Positions 51,691 to 64,000 of a DNA stretch of 64,000 bases are shown here, one piece after another (within the stretch, counting starts at the first letter, position 1; each line of letters opens with the position of its first letter). Made by a program: the position numbers and the translations under genes. This stretch comes from Rhopalosiphum padi (lineage: Eukaryota > Arthropoda > Insecta > Hemiptera > Aphididae), in the NCBI RefSeq assembly GCF_020882245.1, contig NC_083600.1, forward strand, positions 44,859,019-44,923,018, written 5' to 3'. The notes below the pieces were generated by a model. That model saw only the letters and a program-made list of their open reading frames with translations, was not told the DNA's origin and ran no database searches.

Positions 51691-52010
51691 CACGTGATTC
51701 TATGCTACGATTTAATAAGCATTTGGTCGTTTAGCGATAACAGCGGAATAGCAATAACGTCGAGCGTCGCCGGTCAAATGCGTTTACGAGCTGAAAAGTT
51801 TCCAATGTTTACGACGTCTGTTTCAGCGGCGGTCGAACGGGTCCGTCCGTTTTCCGTAAATGGTCCGAACGGGCGTACATGTGACGTATATTATTATCAT
51901 ATACCGTTAGCCGACATGTTTTCCATTCGATTCGCCAGAAAACTAACGTCTATAAACTTTTATTCGCGATAAAATAACACGTTTTTAGAACTGTGGCGAA
52001 CATATCACTG
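51691..52010. other. CpG-rich block
   Basis: A compact GC-rich patch with an open plus frame (51694-51972) that starts at a non-ATG codon. The peptide is not recognisable. Possibly regulatory. Confidence 0.35.
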
Positions 52011-52676
52011 TTAAACGGCGTATATGATAATGATATGCTGTTTCGATTTATTTTTCGGCTACGATGAAGACTTTAATCTTGAGAATAAAACATATATTAC
52101 GAGTATTATAATATTATACCAAATATAAATAAATTACGGGAAATGTTTATTGAAAGCGTAACGCGCTTAATAATACGGATATTATACATGCACAGCCATA
52201 CACACAACACACGCACACGGTCAAATGTTTTACCACCGACAGCCTTTGGGGGCGGTATAATTCCAAAAACGATCTGAGAATACGATAATTGTCTTTCCGG
52301 TTTTCAGCTTTAATTTACTCCATTCGAATAATAATATTTTCGGCTTTGATCCCGAGCCTCATTTGTGTGTTTTAGATTTATCTGATGATTCGGAATGCGC
52401 ATATATTCGAATACTGTAACGACTCGGTTCGAACGAAAACAGAATTCTATATCGGTTAAAATGAAAACCGCGTATTTGTATAAACGTTTTTATTCAAATT
52501 TAAAACTTCTCTAGATCGGACGTTCAATTGTCTTTCGCATCATTTACACATTTAAAAAAACATGCTTAATATTTTATTTTTTTTTTTTAATTTTCAGTTA
52601 ATTAGGTTTAAAAATATATTGATTATTATCTACATGGTACATATTAACTTTGTAAACTCCGTACTGTAAAGATAAC

Positions 52677-52922
52677 TGAATCGCTAACTGCAGAAAGGCA
52701 ACAAGTCCACTTTTTCTAATTTTTCAGGAATGATAAAAAACTAAATGTTGACATACATGTTCCCTTTCTGTAGTAAACTGAAATTTCCAAACACTATATT
52801 TAGTGTCTGATTTGACTTCTTTCTGCAATAATCGATGTATTTACGCGTGCTTAATGTGAAATGATAATAGATTCAAAACTGATAAAAATGGACTTGTCAC
52901 CTTTCTGCAGTTAGCGATTCAA
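52677..52922. mobile_element. About 250-bp MITE with long terminal inverted repeats
   Basis: The left arm at 52677-52710 begins TGAATCGCTAACTGCAGAAA and continues GGCAACAAGTCCA. The right arm (52889-52922) is its inverse, with about two mismatches over 33 bp. The repeat arms make up over a quarter of the element and the interior is AT-rich without a coding frame, as expected for a miniature inverted-repeat element. The superfamily is not assigned: the ends match none I can name, and target duplications are unclear. Confidence 0.8.
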
Positions 52923-52924
52923 CT

Positions 52925-54869
52925 GTTTATCTGTGCGTGAAACAAACACGCGGGGTAATAATTTTGTTTGTTTCCGGTCGAGAAACAATTCAATGTAATA
53001 TAATATATTATGTATTAGCTGTTGTGGCTGTGCGAGAGTAACCGTAAACGTATATAAACACTCGGCGAGTGAGATATCTCGTGTGTTGTTGCGATGATAT
53101 AGTGGCAGAACGTTTTAGTTTTGAGACCAATCAGAGAAACACTGCGATTGATAAAAATACGTGACATGAATGTGTCGAGTAAAAAGTTCGGATTTTTTTG
53201 TCAGCTTTATTCGGTTTTTTTTTACTTTTTTATTACCCGCCGTGTACGACGTATGTATACGCATTACGCGATTATTCATAAAAAAAAAAAACAATAACAA
53301 CATCAAAACCTCTGCCCCATCGACGACGCGGCGCAATAATAAATAAACGACTTTGCGCGACGCTGTATATTATTATACTACTTTATCGATTCCGACAACT
53401 TACACTCGCCTCTCTATAAACGCCCCACATCGTAAACCATATATAAAAAAATACTTGTTAATTGAAATAATAATAATAATAATAAAGTTTTATGACCATA
53501 TTATTATATATAATATACGAGTGTATCTGAGTGTGCGTGCGTGTACGTGTGTGGTAGGGAAACAACAAAAAAAATTAATTAACCACGCCCGGCTTTTGTT
53601 GTTCTTCGAGAGCGTCATGTTTGATGTCCTTTAACGATATATAATATCTTTCACCGAATAAATATTCAAAAATATGTTTATCGCGTCACGAAAACGCACA
53701 GAGGCCTAACCTTAGTATTTTTATTTTTTAATGGTCCGATCATAATTTAAAAAAATATACTTGATCGCACTTTTTAATCGGCGTCCGTAAATGGTACGAT
53801 TAAAATCCAAATGCGTAAGGAAAAATAATGCCGTATTGGAAAACGTCCACGTGAGTTCTGGTAGTTATCAAAGGCCGCACGAGGAAAGTAAAACAAATAT
53901 TATCCGAATTCACGATCATAAACTACATGATAAATTGTTATTACGACTATTGTAATAAGGCAGTATCGTTTGAATATTGCAATTGTATTTTTAAGTGATT
54001 ATTATACGTATTGCTATTATAAAACATGTGTGTTATGATCATATTCGTATACGATGTCAGAAACCGAAATCGTTGATTTTTTAATAGAAAATACAAAAAC
54101 CGTTTCGACTTTATGCAGTATTTAACGCTTAAATAAATTATTCGTCTCACACGGGAAATATGTGTCGAGAAATCCATTCGCAATAAACCTCGACGCGACA
54201 CATATCGCATATAGTATCGAATATCACTATATCGTTATTGTCGTGAACCCGAAAGGAAATCGCACTGGACGAGGTTACTCAGCACGCGCATTATACGCGC
54301 CAAGTCACGGGGATTCAGTAAACCGAAAAAATCATAACATCATCATCAATGTTTTACCTACTGCGGCACTATACAACAGCAAATCGTTATGAAATTACGG
54401 CCGCGATCGCTGGAAATCGCCACCGTCGAAAACCATATTATTATTGAGAAAAACAAATCGCCGAGAGGCCTGTGATGTAAGTATTTATGGCGTATCCGTC
54501 GCTTTATCCGGAATGCAAAACAACTGTTATAATAAATAATAAACGTCAAATCGCAGAGACGCGTATGCAATTCGAAATATTAACGACGCACTACGGCGGT
54601 ATATGTATGATATATTAATATTATACATACAACGTGTACTTGTATTATAGGGGGTGTGTGTGTGTGTGTGTGTGTGTATATACGTATATATGCGGCCAGG
54701 AACGGCGCGAACTATAATATTATTTCACCGCGTCGTCGTTTCAATTCATATGTATATAATATTAATAATATCACCTCCGCCATTCAGATACCTACATTTT
54801 AATATCGCACGTGCGTTCGTCCAATATCGTTGGATCTGGCTTCTCGTATACGTTATACGATGATAATGT
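52925..54869. other. CpG-elevated region with TG repeat; no defensible gene
   Basis: GC-rich patches at 52930-53640 and 54130-54860 surround a more AT-rich centre. An (AAT)n tract lies near 53467-53488. Frames at 53353-53634, 54162-54392 and 54654-54863 are open on the plus strand but overlap minus frames and lack domains. Confidence 0.4.
54654..54678. repeat. (GT)n microsatellite
   Basis: A perfect GT run of about 12 units. Confidence 0.95.
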
Positions 54870-55928
54870 ACAGGGTGAACTTCGACTTGAGGCACTTTTG
54901 ACAAGTTATTTCCGAGTATATTGACGGGCTTGAAAATATTACTGTCATGATTTAAGTAGTTATCGCAAATCAAGAACAGTATATTTAATAAAAATAATGT
55001 GCCTATTCATAATTTTTAAGATTTATTTACATTTTTGAACGACAAAATATATTTTTAATTTTCATATCGCACCATAATATACTGAACGGTTTTTTTTTTT
55101 TAGTAATTTTACAAAAATTGAATTTCAATCGAGTAGCAATTTAATTATAGTTACAAATTCACAAGTATTTAAAGCTTTGATGCGCGGTAGAAGTTTATTG
55201 GCGGAGAACGACCGGGCAACATGTTGGTCAACTATATCGGAACTTTAATTATACCTACTTATAAGTTATAACTTATAAGCTATACGACTAGTTAACAACT
55301 AATAGTTTGAAATCCGATGTTTGATTATTTAAATTCTCGGGAAAATACCTTTATGGCTTTGGAATATTAAATTAAATATTATGTTTATTGGTGTTGAAAA
55401 AACCCTGAAACGATATAACTATATAAATTATAACGAAAAAAAATGTAGAAAAATCGAAAATTTCAATTGTCTGCAAATGGCTTAAAAAAAAGTCAAAATA
55501 TTTTGAAAATTTAATCGTAAATAGATAACGCAAGTATAAACATCTGGTACAAATGTCAAGTATTTACAATGATTTGTTTTTAAGTTACACAAAAATAAAA
55601 AATCGATTTTGTCAAAAACAGATTATGCGTAAAAATTCCCGTTTTCCGTTACTTTTTTAGGGTTTTTCCAGACGCTTTTGAAAACTACTGAACATTTTTT
55701 ACTCTTGACCCCCCACACACAAAAAAAGAATAAATAAAAAAAACGTACATCATTGTAAAATCAATGCATTCTTCACTTCGTTCAGAATTTAAAAAAGGTA
55801 ATAAATATAATATTATATTTTGTTAATGTTGTTTTGTAATTGTTTAAATTCATACACAAGACAATATTTTCTAAAACTCAAACAGATCTTAAAACATCGA
55901 GTGTTTTGCGTTAAAAGGATCACCCTGT
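54870..55928. mobile_element. About 1.06-kb non-autonomous element with ACAGGGTGA ends
   Basis: ACAGGGTGA at 54870-54878 is matched by its exact inverse TCACCCTGT at 55920-55928. TGTA lies at both junctions, which could be a 4-bp target duplication. The interior is AT-rich, with no long open frame and no transposase motif. ACAGGGTG-type ends recur in insect DNA-transposon relics, but I cannot name the family. The inverted repeat is short, so the boundaries are less certain than for the 52.7-kb MITE. Confidence 0.5.
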
Positions 55929-55979
55929 GTAATACTAGTATTCTGCGTAGGACTCACAATTTACTGTATATAGGCGTAA

Positions 55980-56045
55980 ATCGGCGTAGCGTAGCGGTTG
56001 CGACGCACCCGTCGTCAACCACGGGCCTTCATATTTGTCGAAAAA
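55980..56045 (+). repeat. Weak tRNA-like (SINE-like) sequence
   Basis: TAGCGGTTGCG at about 55993 resembles a pol III A box. A degenerate B-box-like segment (GGGCCTTCAT) lies about 33 bases on, after CCAC. Spacing is shorter than in a functional tRNA and no cloverleaf can be drawn. It could be a decayed tRNA-derived SINE or chance. Confidence 0.15.
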
Positions 56046-56049
56046 AAAC

Positions 56050-57183
56050 ATACAGACCGTCGTTCGGAGGAGGGGAGGGTTGAAATATTATTAACATAAT
56101 AATAATATTATGTGACAAACGTTTCCCGTCGCGCCTATTCCGCTGCGATAAACGAGGCGATTGTTTTCACCTATTCCGTGTAGTCTTAAATGACCCACCA
56201 ATTATGTACTATTTTATAGCTACCCTAAAACACGACGATGTTTTTCGCCGACCTGTGGAGGCAGACCAAAGTACCCGCACTGTTTTACTGTAAGACTGTA
56301 AACGTGAACGACCCGTGTTCTAGAAGAAAAGTGTTCAAAGTTTTATTTAAAAAATAAAATAAAAATATGTGACTTGAAAACTAATAATCGATTTACTGTC
56401 GAATCAAGGTCGCCTACAAAAGTAATTCATATTTCGATAAATTTGGAGATGACTAATCAATCAGTAGATATATTATATGCCTACAACGTGTATAGGATAT
56501 TTATAATAACAACAATGTAAGTTTCGTGGGTAATAATATTAAAAATATATTTAAAGTGTAGGTGTTTTGTACGGGTATAATCGTCAACAAAATAATGCTG
56601 AACTTCCACCACCAGATATGTATTTAGTTTGTTGTTTTTTTACAATTATTGGCGTTTTTTGTTTAAAACTATATAACGTTAATTATAATTCTAGGAATTT
56701 TGAATGCGAACTCATTATAATGTTACGCGTTGGATAAGCAAAATCAGTATAAGGCGTGTATTTCACGTACATTATTATCTGCACAGCGCTTAATACAACT
56801 CAGTGAAGTATAATGACTTTTGGAACTTTTTGACGTTATTTCGTTATTCCTCTCGCGAGTCGACAGCACGTCATGACTTATACATAATTGAATCGTTCAT
56901 AAATAATATCAGGACCGTATGAAAACAATCGTATACATAGGCCGCGGATTAATTTGATTTCCACCGAAGCGATACAAACGTTTTAAATTTACGGAGTTTT
57001 GACTGTGGATATACGTGTTAGCTGGTTTTCTGCGCAGTGAGTGCAAGCAGATGGATCTAAAGTTTAGGTTCTGAACGACTCCTACGCGACAAGCGTAAAA
57101 ATGGTTAAGTAACATAATATAGAAAATCTTAATAATTACGAGCCAATGGCGTCGGTGAATAATATCGGTAAAACCGTGTAGGT
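56050..57183. other. Mixed region without recognised genes
   Basis: GC-richer patches at 56100-56330 and 56690-57180 show no domain. A 130-codon minus frame at 56909-57301 runs into the hAT terminal repeat and so is not a host gene. Confidence 0.45.
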
Positions 57184-57577
57184 CAGCGGTCCTCACTACG
57201 CGGCCCGCGGGCCGCATGCGGCCCTTTAACAAATTTAGTGCGGCCCGCACTAAAATAAAATTGTACATTTTAAAATCCAAAATTCTATAAACAGTGAACA
57301 AAATCGTTCATTTTATTTAATTATTTTTTTTATTTATCTTATCTTTCTATTTTAAACTTGTATTGAATTATCAGTTAGACAGATAAGTAGGTAGGTACCT
57401 ACGATTATGAGTTTGTTCATCTCCACTGCGTAGTCTTGTGTGAACAGTTTATCGTTTATCGGATAAACTATCGCTTATTGTCCGTTTGTATTTGATCACG
57501 TATTTTTACAATATTTAATTCTGTGCTTTTAACATTGTGAGTACAGGATTCTGTGAGTAAGCTGTTAATTCTCTATC
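57184..57577 (+). mobile_element. 5' end of a hAT-type transposon
   Basis: CAGCGGTCCTCACTACG at 57184, followed by GGCCCGCGGGCCGCATGCGG, has the form of a Charlie-like hAT terminus: a CAG-start inverted repeat, then a GGCCCGCGGGCCGCATGCGGCCC-type subterminal palindrome. A second GCGGCCCGC copy sits at about 57241-57249. The strand follows the transposase frame downstream. No matching right end was found in the next several kilobases. Confidence 0.65.
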
Positions 57578-57691
57578 ATGGCAGAACGTAAAATCGAAGA
57601 TGAACACAGAATATTTCAAGACAGTTGGGAGATTGAATTTTTCTGTATTTCTGGTAAGAAACACGATGCTTTATGTTTAATTACACTGTAG
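57578..57691 (+). pseudogene. Truncated hAT transposase, N-terminal fragment
   Basis: An ATG at 57578 opens a 37-codon frame ending at TAG (57689-57691). The peptide begins MAERKIEDEHRIFQDSWEIE and ends F-F-C-I-S-G-K-K-H-D-A-L-C-L-I-T-L. It resembles the start of hAT transposases of the type related to GTF2IRD2/ZBED-like proteins, where F-Q-x-x-W and a C-L-x-C zinc-finger motif occur at this position. The frame stops just where the second finger cysteine is expected, so dimerisation and catalytic regions are missing. It cannot encode an active transposase. It lies 394 bp inside the hAT end at 57184, in the expected orientation. Family assignment is by resemblance of a short peptide plus the terminal repeat. 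Confidence 0.6.
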
Positions 57692-60600
57692 GTAAACGTC
57701 GACGGCGCTACATAAATGTGCAATGGACTACACTAAACGCGAAAGTCACAGTAAAAAATAGCTTAAAATGATTTCGTAATTATTATAATTTTGATGGATT
57801 ATTTTGTGTACTTATCCTTTAATAATTATACTACAGAATGTATTAACTTAATGTATTCAGTGATTATACTGCAAAGATTTAGAATGTCCACTAAAGGTGT
57901 TATAATTCCTCTAAACATTTTTGAAAAATAATTTTAGTATTTAATAACATATTTTATAATATATTATTTAATTATACTATTTATGAATATCATCAAGAAA
58001 AAAAAAGTTCATTTTATATTATTATATTATTTATATGCCTCAAAAATATTTTTATTTATTATTTTTTTTGTCTGTAATAACTACTAGTACAGTATAGTAT
58101 ACTAACTACGATCGTCTTGACAAATATAATGTAATAGTATACGAGTTAGGAGATAGGCCTGCAAAGCAGAGCAAACAAATAAAACATGAGTGAGATCACA
58201 CCTCGAGAATTATATTGGTTAGAAAGCACACTATATTTTTATGACTAATACATTTTTATTCTATAACCAATTATATTTTTATTTGATTAAAAATTAAATT
58301 AATCAGTTAGAAAGGCTTAAATTTGATTGAGTACCTATACATTTTTATGGTAACTTTTTCATTACTCAACTTATATAATTTCAAATCGTTTTTCATTGCT
58401 TTCTATAAAAAGCCAATTTTATTTTAGATTTTTTTTTTTGTTATTTGTTATTTATTTATCCGTAGTTCTACATATTCAATATTTAATTTTATGACTAATT
58501 TGATAAACTTTTATCTTGTTTCTCAGTATTTTATATGTTTGGCATAAATATAAAAATAATAACAAAATAATTCAATTAACAGGATATAATATTATAGCAC
58601 TAATCAACTTTTAATGATTGAGTATGTTCCACAAATGAAATGTATTTCATTTTAACAATGATTATTATGTTTTTGTAAATATATTGAATAATCTGCATAC
58701 TTAGGTATATTAAATATTACCATACATTTATCATCATTTTATTTTATTTATTTTACGGCAGAATATTATATATTAAGATTTTCGATCATTAAGTATTAAT
58801 TATTATAATTATATTATACATAATGTCAACAGAAATAATATACTTTAAGAGTTGTGTAAATAAAAATGTTATTCGTGAGTCCAAATTTTTATGACAGCAT
58901 ATTTCGGTGCGTATCAGTTACCTCCCTAAATATATGAATTTCGTCACATCGTATTTTAAAAGGTACACTAGTCTCCTCCGATGAACATAATTCAGTATAG
59001 GTGTAAGTACGTTCATACACTTCACTAAAATATAATTATTTATGTATGATAAATTATAATTATAATTATTATTATAATATTTATTAAGTCATAATTACAA
59101 AACAAATATAGTTTACAGTAACATATAATTAATATACTATTATTTTATATTCACAACAACTAATTTGAAGCTAATTATACGTTTATATCTCAAATCAATT
59201 CACACCATTATATGCAATTATTAGCTTAATTTAATAAGTAATAACGTAAAATGTATGATTTAATATTGTACATAATGATGAAAAATATAATGAATGCAAT
59301 ATTTTTGGTAATACATAGTTGGTTTAACATAAGTACCTTAATATGTATAGAAAAATAAATTACTAACATAATATTAAGTAAATCAAGAAGAGGTGCCTAC
59401 TTAATAGTTAATTTAAATTAATAAGGTATAAAATAACTTTGGGAATAGAATCTGACTCATATCTCCACTAGGAATTATTTTTCGTTTTCAATAATTTATT
59501 ATCATTCATTGATATCATTTTTTTATGCTTATTGATTAACTATTGAATATTGATGGTTAATTATTACTTAACTAATAATACGTACCAACTATAGATGAGA
59601 ACTTAATAGTTGAAAATCCATACAACTTTTTATATTTCATAAATATTGAAAAATGATTGTTAAACATATTGATAGTGAACACATTTTTTGTGACATTTTA
59701 CACGGTACAAGAATAAAAATAAAAAATATAATCCAAGTCCATATAAATACATATTTATTTAATGAGGCTTATAAATATTAATTATCTGTAACTATATTTA
59801 ATACGTACAATTATACTATATAATTATCTGTTTCGAAATAATAATTTAAAATATCAATATATACAAAATAACGTTACTTTTTATAGATATATGTTAAAAA
59901 TATTAGCTTTCCTTAAAATGTTAACATATATTTCCATCTTGAGTGCACTTACACTCAAAATTTATTACACTTCTATTTAGCAGAGCGGTTCTCTCGGTTT
60001 TTAAGTATGAATTTCATAGCATAATTATTTATTTTATTATTTTCCTGTACCTTTGCATTATACGTATTGTAGTGTAGGAAGGCTTAATACTTATATGCGT
60101 TTCGTAGTACCTACGTATATTTGTATATCTATTATATTAGTATAATATAATAATGTTCATGAGCAATTGTTGAAAGTACTTTATTGTATAATACAATATT
60201 AAGTGCCTACTTATTTCAGTTGAGCGGCATAAATAATATATTACATTGCATTAGTGGTGCACAGAATCTATATACATATATCCATCTTGAGAACGATTAT
60301 TTGTGTTTAGAAGATGATCCTTCGAGTGGTCAAAATCACTTCCATTTTCAATGGTAGAGAACATTTAAGTCACAGTGTGTTTGTTTCTTACAACTAGGCT
60401 AACAAATCTAGTGTTTTCGAGGAAATCCGGATGTCGTGGCAAAATTCAATATTGAACGAAAACAGATATCGATTAGAGAGCCAACGTTATTATTTACCAG
60501 AACGACCGGTTTAACATAATAAAACATCAATGTTTGAATAATTGTTATAAATCATTAATTCCTAGTAGATAAGTTAATATTGTTGTAGTAAAAAAATAGT

Positions 60601-60880
60601 TTCATATTAACCAACGTGAAAATTAGTTTTTGATACGATTTTCGTAAAAGTTACATAACATGTTTTATTTTTATTTATTATTTCATCATTCTTAATACGA
60701 TGTTGGACAAATAATCGTTTAATCTTTCAATCGTATTTTAAGACATTTATGAGACAACGTAAACGTAAAACGGTTTAGAACAGTTTCATAATCGAATTAA
60801 AATCGAATAAATTGCAATGTTCTTTTCTCAAAATGTGCATTGGATTTTATATAGCACAAACATTCCTTGGTTTGGAGAAT
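57692..60880. other. AT-rich region without recognised genes
   Basis: About 3.2 kb of strongly AT-rich DNA with no frame, RNA gene or repeat boundary that I can support. Confidence 0.6.
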
Positions 60881-62340
60881 TATATGACAGCAGTTCGCGT
60901 TCGTCGTGTAAAAATCATAATATTATACTTACGAACGGCGACAGATAACAATATAGCCACCGGTTTATATATATATATTACAATAATATAATATGAAATA
61001 TTTACTAATCGGCATTTTGTACAAACAAGGTAGATTTAATATTAGTCCATGGAAACTGTACGAACTGCTTTCAAACAATCAACCACGACTATATTATTAT
61101 GCAATATCGCGTTAAAACGCTATCCAATTACGACAACGATATATCTTCATAAGACACACAAAGTTGGCGCACACACGTTCAAATAACTGCATAAAGTCGT
61201 CAACAGGATGACCCTGTGTACGTAGGGTCACTATTCGAGTACATGTATAAGCCCTGCACAGCGACGCGGCATGGGGTAGACGTGTGGGGACGTAACAAGA
61301 TAACCAAACAAATTCCTTAATTATTATAATTAATAATTATAACACGTTGTAAGTATCGTGACACTAGCCGTACGCATTGTTATTTCACCGCCAGCGGCCG
61401 TGTCAACGAAATGAAAACAATTTAATTCATAATAATAATTATTGTCCACACACCAATTATTAATATAATATTATACGTGTCGTGTATTGTCTACCTGCGT
61501 ATCTCTACGATTAAACTCGACAATTATAATAATCATAATATATGCCGCATTTCCAGAACGACGTCGGCTGTTTTAAAATGTGCGATAATTATATACGTAC
61601 TTGGCGATCACAGCGACACGGGACGACATTATTACGTCGAGTCGACAGCCGCGGAGGCGGCTTACAACCGCTATTTTAGCGTTGAGATGGCCTGTGTAAA
61701 AAAAAAAACCCCTAAGGCTATAGCCACGAGGTGATGTACATGCGTCGTATACGATCTATAATAACTAACGTCAAATTTAGTAAAATGTTAGAATTGAGTT
61801 GAACTCGAGCGCTGAACACCATAAGTTGTTTTATTATTTTTAATAGCTCTGGTACGTTTTAGCAGGTGTACTGTATAACGTGTACGACGTCTTAGGACAG
61901 ACGTTTGGCTTCACACCCTTGTATGCAAAGTGCAAACGAGCGAAAAATAGCAGCTGTATAATCACAGCAACCGAGGTCGTGGAAGAAACGGAGGTGCCAA
62001 AAAAGAAGTGGTTTGAAGTGAGTTAGTGCGTATAATAACATAATATAGCTGTTAAAAACATGATTAAACACGATGTGATCATCAACCCGTGCGGTGCAAC
62101 GAATGTTCAAGACGTACTGGATATATTTTAATAAAACTCGTTTTTTAAATATATAGTTACCTATCTTATTCGTAGATTTTATTATAAAAATAACGCAACA
62201 GCAAAAACAACAACAAAATCAATTATTACGATATCACACAGTATTGTGACAACAACAACATGTTATTATATTAATATTATGAATCACGACCAACGAAATA
62301 AAACAACACGGAAATCAGAGAATTGGAAATAAAGTATTCC
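60881..62340. other. CpG-elevated patches without a defensible gene
   Basis: GC-rich patches occur at 60890-61300, 61360-61740 and 61880-62110. GATGACCCTGTGTA near 61207 resembles an ACAGGGT-type transposon end but has no partner. The frames at 61477-61734 plus and 61892-62110 minus have no known domain. Confidence 0.4.
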
Positions 62341-62351
62341 AAATATATCTA

Positions 62352-62415
62352 CGCGGTTAGTGGTTACGTCGCATCATGCTCTCAAAGTATCCCGTGAAAA
62401 TCCCTACTCGAAGCC
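62352..62415 (+). repeat. Possible tRNA-derived sequence (decayed)
   Basis: TAGTGGTTACG at 62358-62368 fits the A-box pattern well. GTGAAAATCCC at 62394-62404 resembles a B box that has lost its GTTCGA core. The 36-bp A-to-B distance is short for a functional tRNA. No acceptor-stem pairing is visible. The likeliest reading is a SINE head or tRNA pseudogene fragment. Confidence 0.2.
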
Positions 62416-64000
62416 GATTATTGCGTCGACATATCAGAATTCGAAATTTAAAATTCCGTCTAAACCTAGGTCGGTCATCACGCGGACATTATAGATCAAT
62501 CGTAATGATAATGGTTTTTGAGTTAGTCCAAAACCAAATTTGTAGTTTCGAGTTTAGGATAATCGTCCAGGGGAATGGAGGGGCGTTCATTCGCCCTTCT
62601 GGAATTGCGATATAATAGAATGGCCGCGGTTATACGCTGTACTTGAATATTGTATAGCACTCCAGGGACGTTCATCGGTGACGATTTTGATTATTCTCAC
62701 AGTAGATGAGCAATAAACAAAAAAATCAAGGGAAAAAAAATAACTCATTATCTGAAATAAAATTAGTAGACATTTAGATAGGTACACGAAATGTGTGTTG
62801 ACGACAGATTAGATTTTCAAACGGATCATAAAACATATAATATACTTTACCACTAAAAAACATTCAATTGCCATCAAAAAAATATTTAAAATGTTATTCA
62901 ATGTGTATATGAATGTATTAGGGTATAGAGTAAACATAAAAACAAACAGCAGATTTATTCAGTAACTCGCTGAATAATAATAATTTTATTAATTAATATA
63001 AAATGTACACAAATACATTTATTCATTGCAGTTCGCTCGCTAGCTGTCACGATCCGAGTTCAAGCTCGTCGTTAACCGACTACTGTAAATATCAATATTT
63101 TATACATTGGTATACGTTTGTGGCAATACAAGTAATACGATTAATCTTTTTTAATTCATGAAGGAATAGGCATAATGTTTACCAATATTATGCAATTCGC
63201 TGGTTGAAAAAAATATGTTGTTGCTAAACACAAAAAAAATATATATATTATGATTGGTACCTAATGGTACCTATTTTGATTTTTTTTGTTTCAGAATTGT
63301 TACCGATCATAAGTAGATTATAAATGCATTAGACATTACTATATTAGTATATAATATAATATTTGTAGGTACATTACCACGTCATAAAATTATATGAAAA
63401 ATATTTAATTATTGCACATAAAATACCATCAACAAATATACATTTTTCAGTTCTTATATTCAAGTGAGTAAAAAAAAATATACCAATAATTAGTCTAAGT
63501 ATCTTATGAAAATAATTCCAAGTTCAAAACTGTTTAATAATTCGGATCAAAATTATGACGGGAAAACTTGGCGAGTTTATGTAAAAAAAAAAGTCACTTT
63601 GAACAATTTGTCAACGAATGGACTTTGGTTTATTCCATTATTTTCTTTGAAAGCAAAAAAATAAGTAATAATTCTATTACGCGGTTAAGACTTAAGCTTG
63701 GCGTTCAATATCAAAAAATTAAAACTTAAATAAAAGAGATTACATTTTATAAAGCGTAAAAAAATTAATCTATCAGCGAAAAATATCTTAATGCGTCTCT
63801 TCGACTTTATGTATTTTAAATAATTCCATTTATTTATTTTTCAGATCGTTTGAAACAAAGTTTTCAAAACTTCGAAATGCGAATGAATGCTATTTGTATA
63901 ACATACACATAAAAACGCATTAGTATAAAATATATTATATTATACATAAACATAACATATTATTGTACGCATTTCGTATTGTAATGATAATATTATATTA
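62416..64000. other. AT-rich end of window without recognised genes
   Basis: A small GC-richer patch ends near 62700. The rest is AT-rich with poly-A runs and shows no supported feature. Confidence 0.55.

Noticed and set aside
61200..61220. GATGACCCTGTGTA, a possible transposon end
   Set aside because: No inverted partner was found within a plausible distance, so I did not call an element.

Overview
The window looks like insect nuclear DNA, most likely from an aphid or a related hemipteran. The evidence is a very AT-rich background, short exons separated by kilobase introns with GTAAGT donors, CpG dinucleotides that are not depleted, and many small DNA-transposon relics. The species assignment is inference. 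No bacterial genes, operons, CRISPR arrays, rRNA or intact tRNA genes were seen.

Only one gene is clearly supported: the 3' half of a plus-strand gene for a cell-surface immunoglobulin protein of the DIP (Dpr-interacting protein)/lachesin-like family. Four coding exons at 2000-2128, 12378-12497, 18142-18312 and 20608-20876 join in one reading frame. They encode the end of Ig2, all of Ig3 and a low-complexity acidic then Gly/Ser tail. All three introns between them are phase 1. Ig1 and the start of Ig2 must lie upstream of base 1. The tail lacks the hydrophobic C-terminus expected of a GPI-anchored protein. A second possible terminal exon at 18727-18827, open in the correct phase after a good acceptor, would give a different tail.

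From about 21.5 kb to the end I find no exon I can defend. This 42 kb is AT-rich DNA interrupted by CpG-rich blocks near 26.4-27.2, 29.9-30.6, 34.8-35.3, 39.1-40.6, 41.3-42.5, 45.5-48.7, 51.7-55.0 and 60.9-62.7 kb. Similar blocks occur inside the DIP introns. They may be regulatory elements, promoters or untranslated first exons. Their open frames are mostly non-ATG and overlap on both strands, so I do not call them genes.

Mobile-element relics form a second layer: a piggyBac-like element (36463-37477), three terminal-inverted-repeat elements (46127-46559, 52677-52922, 54870-55928), a hAT end with the first 37 codons of a transposase (57184-57691), and weaker pogo-like and tRNA-derived traces. 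Microsatellites ((TA)n, (TG)n, (ATT)n, (CA)n) are scattered through the region. I did not find an undescribed multi-gene system. The best leads are the alternative C-termini of the DIP gene, the piggyBac-like repeat architecture and the CpG-rich blocks.
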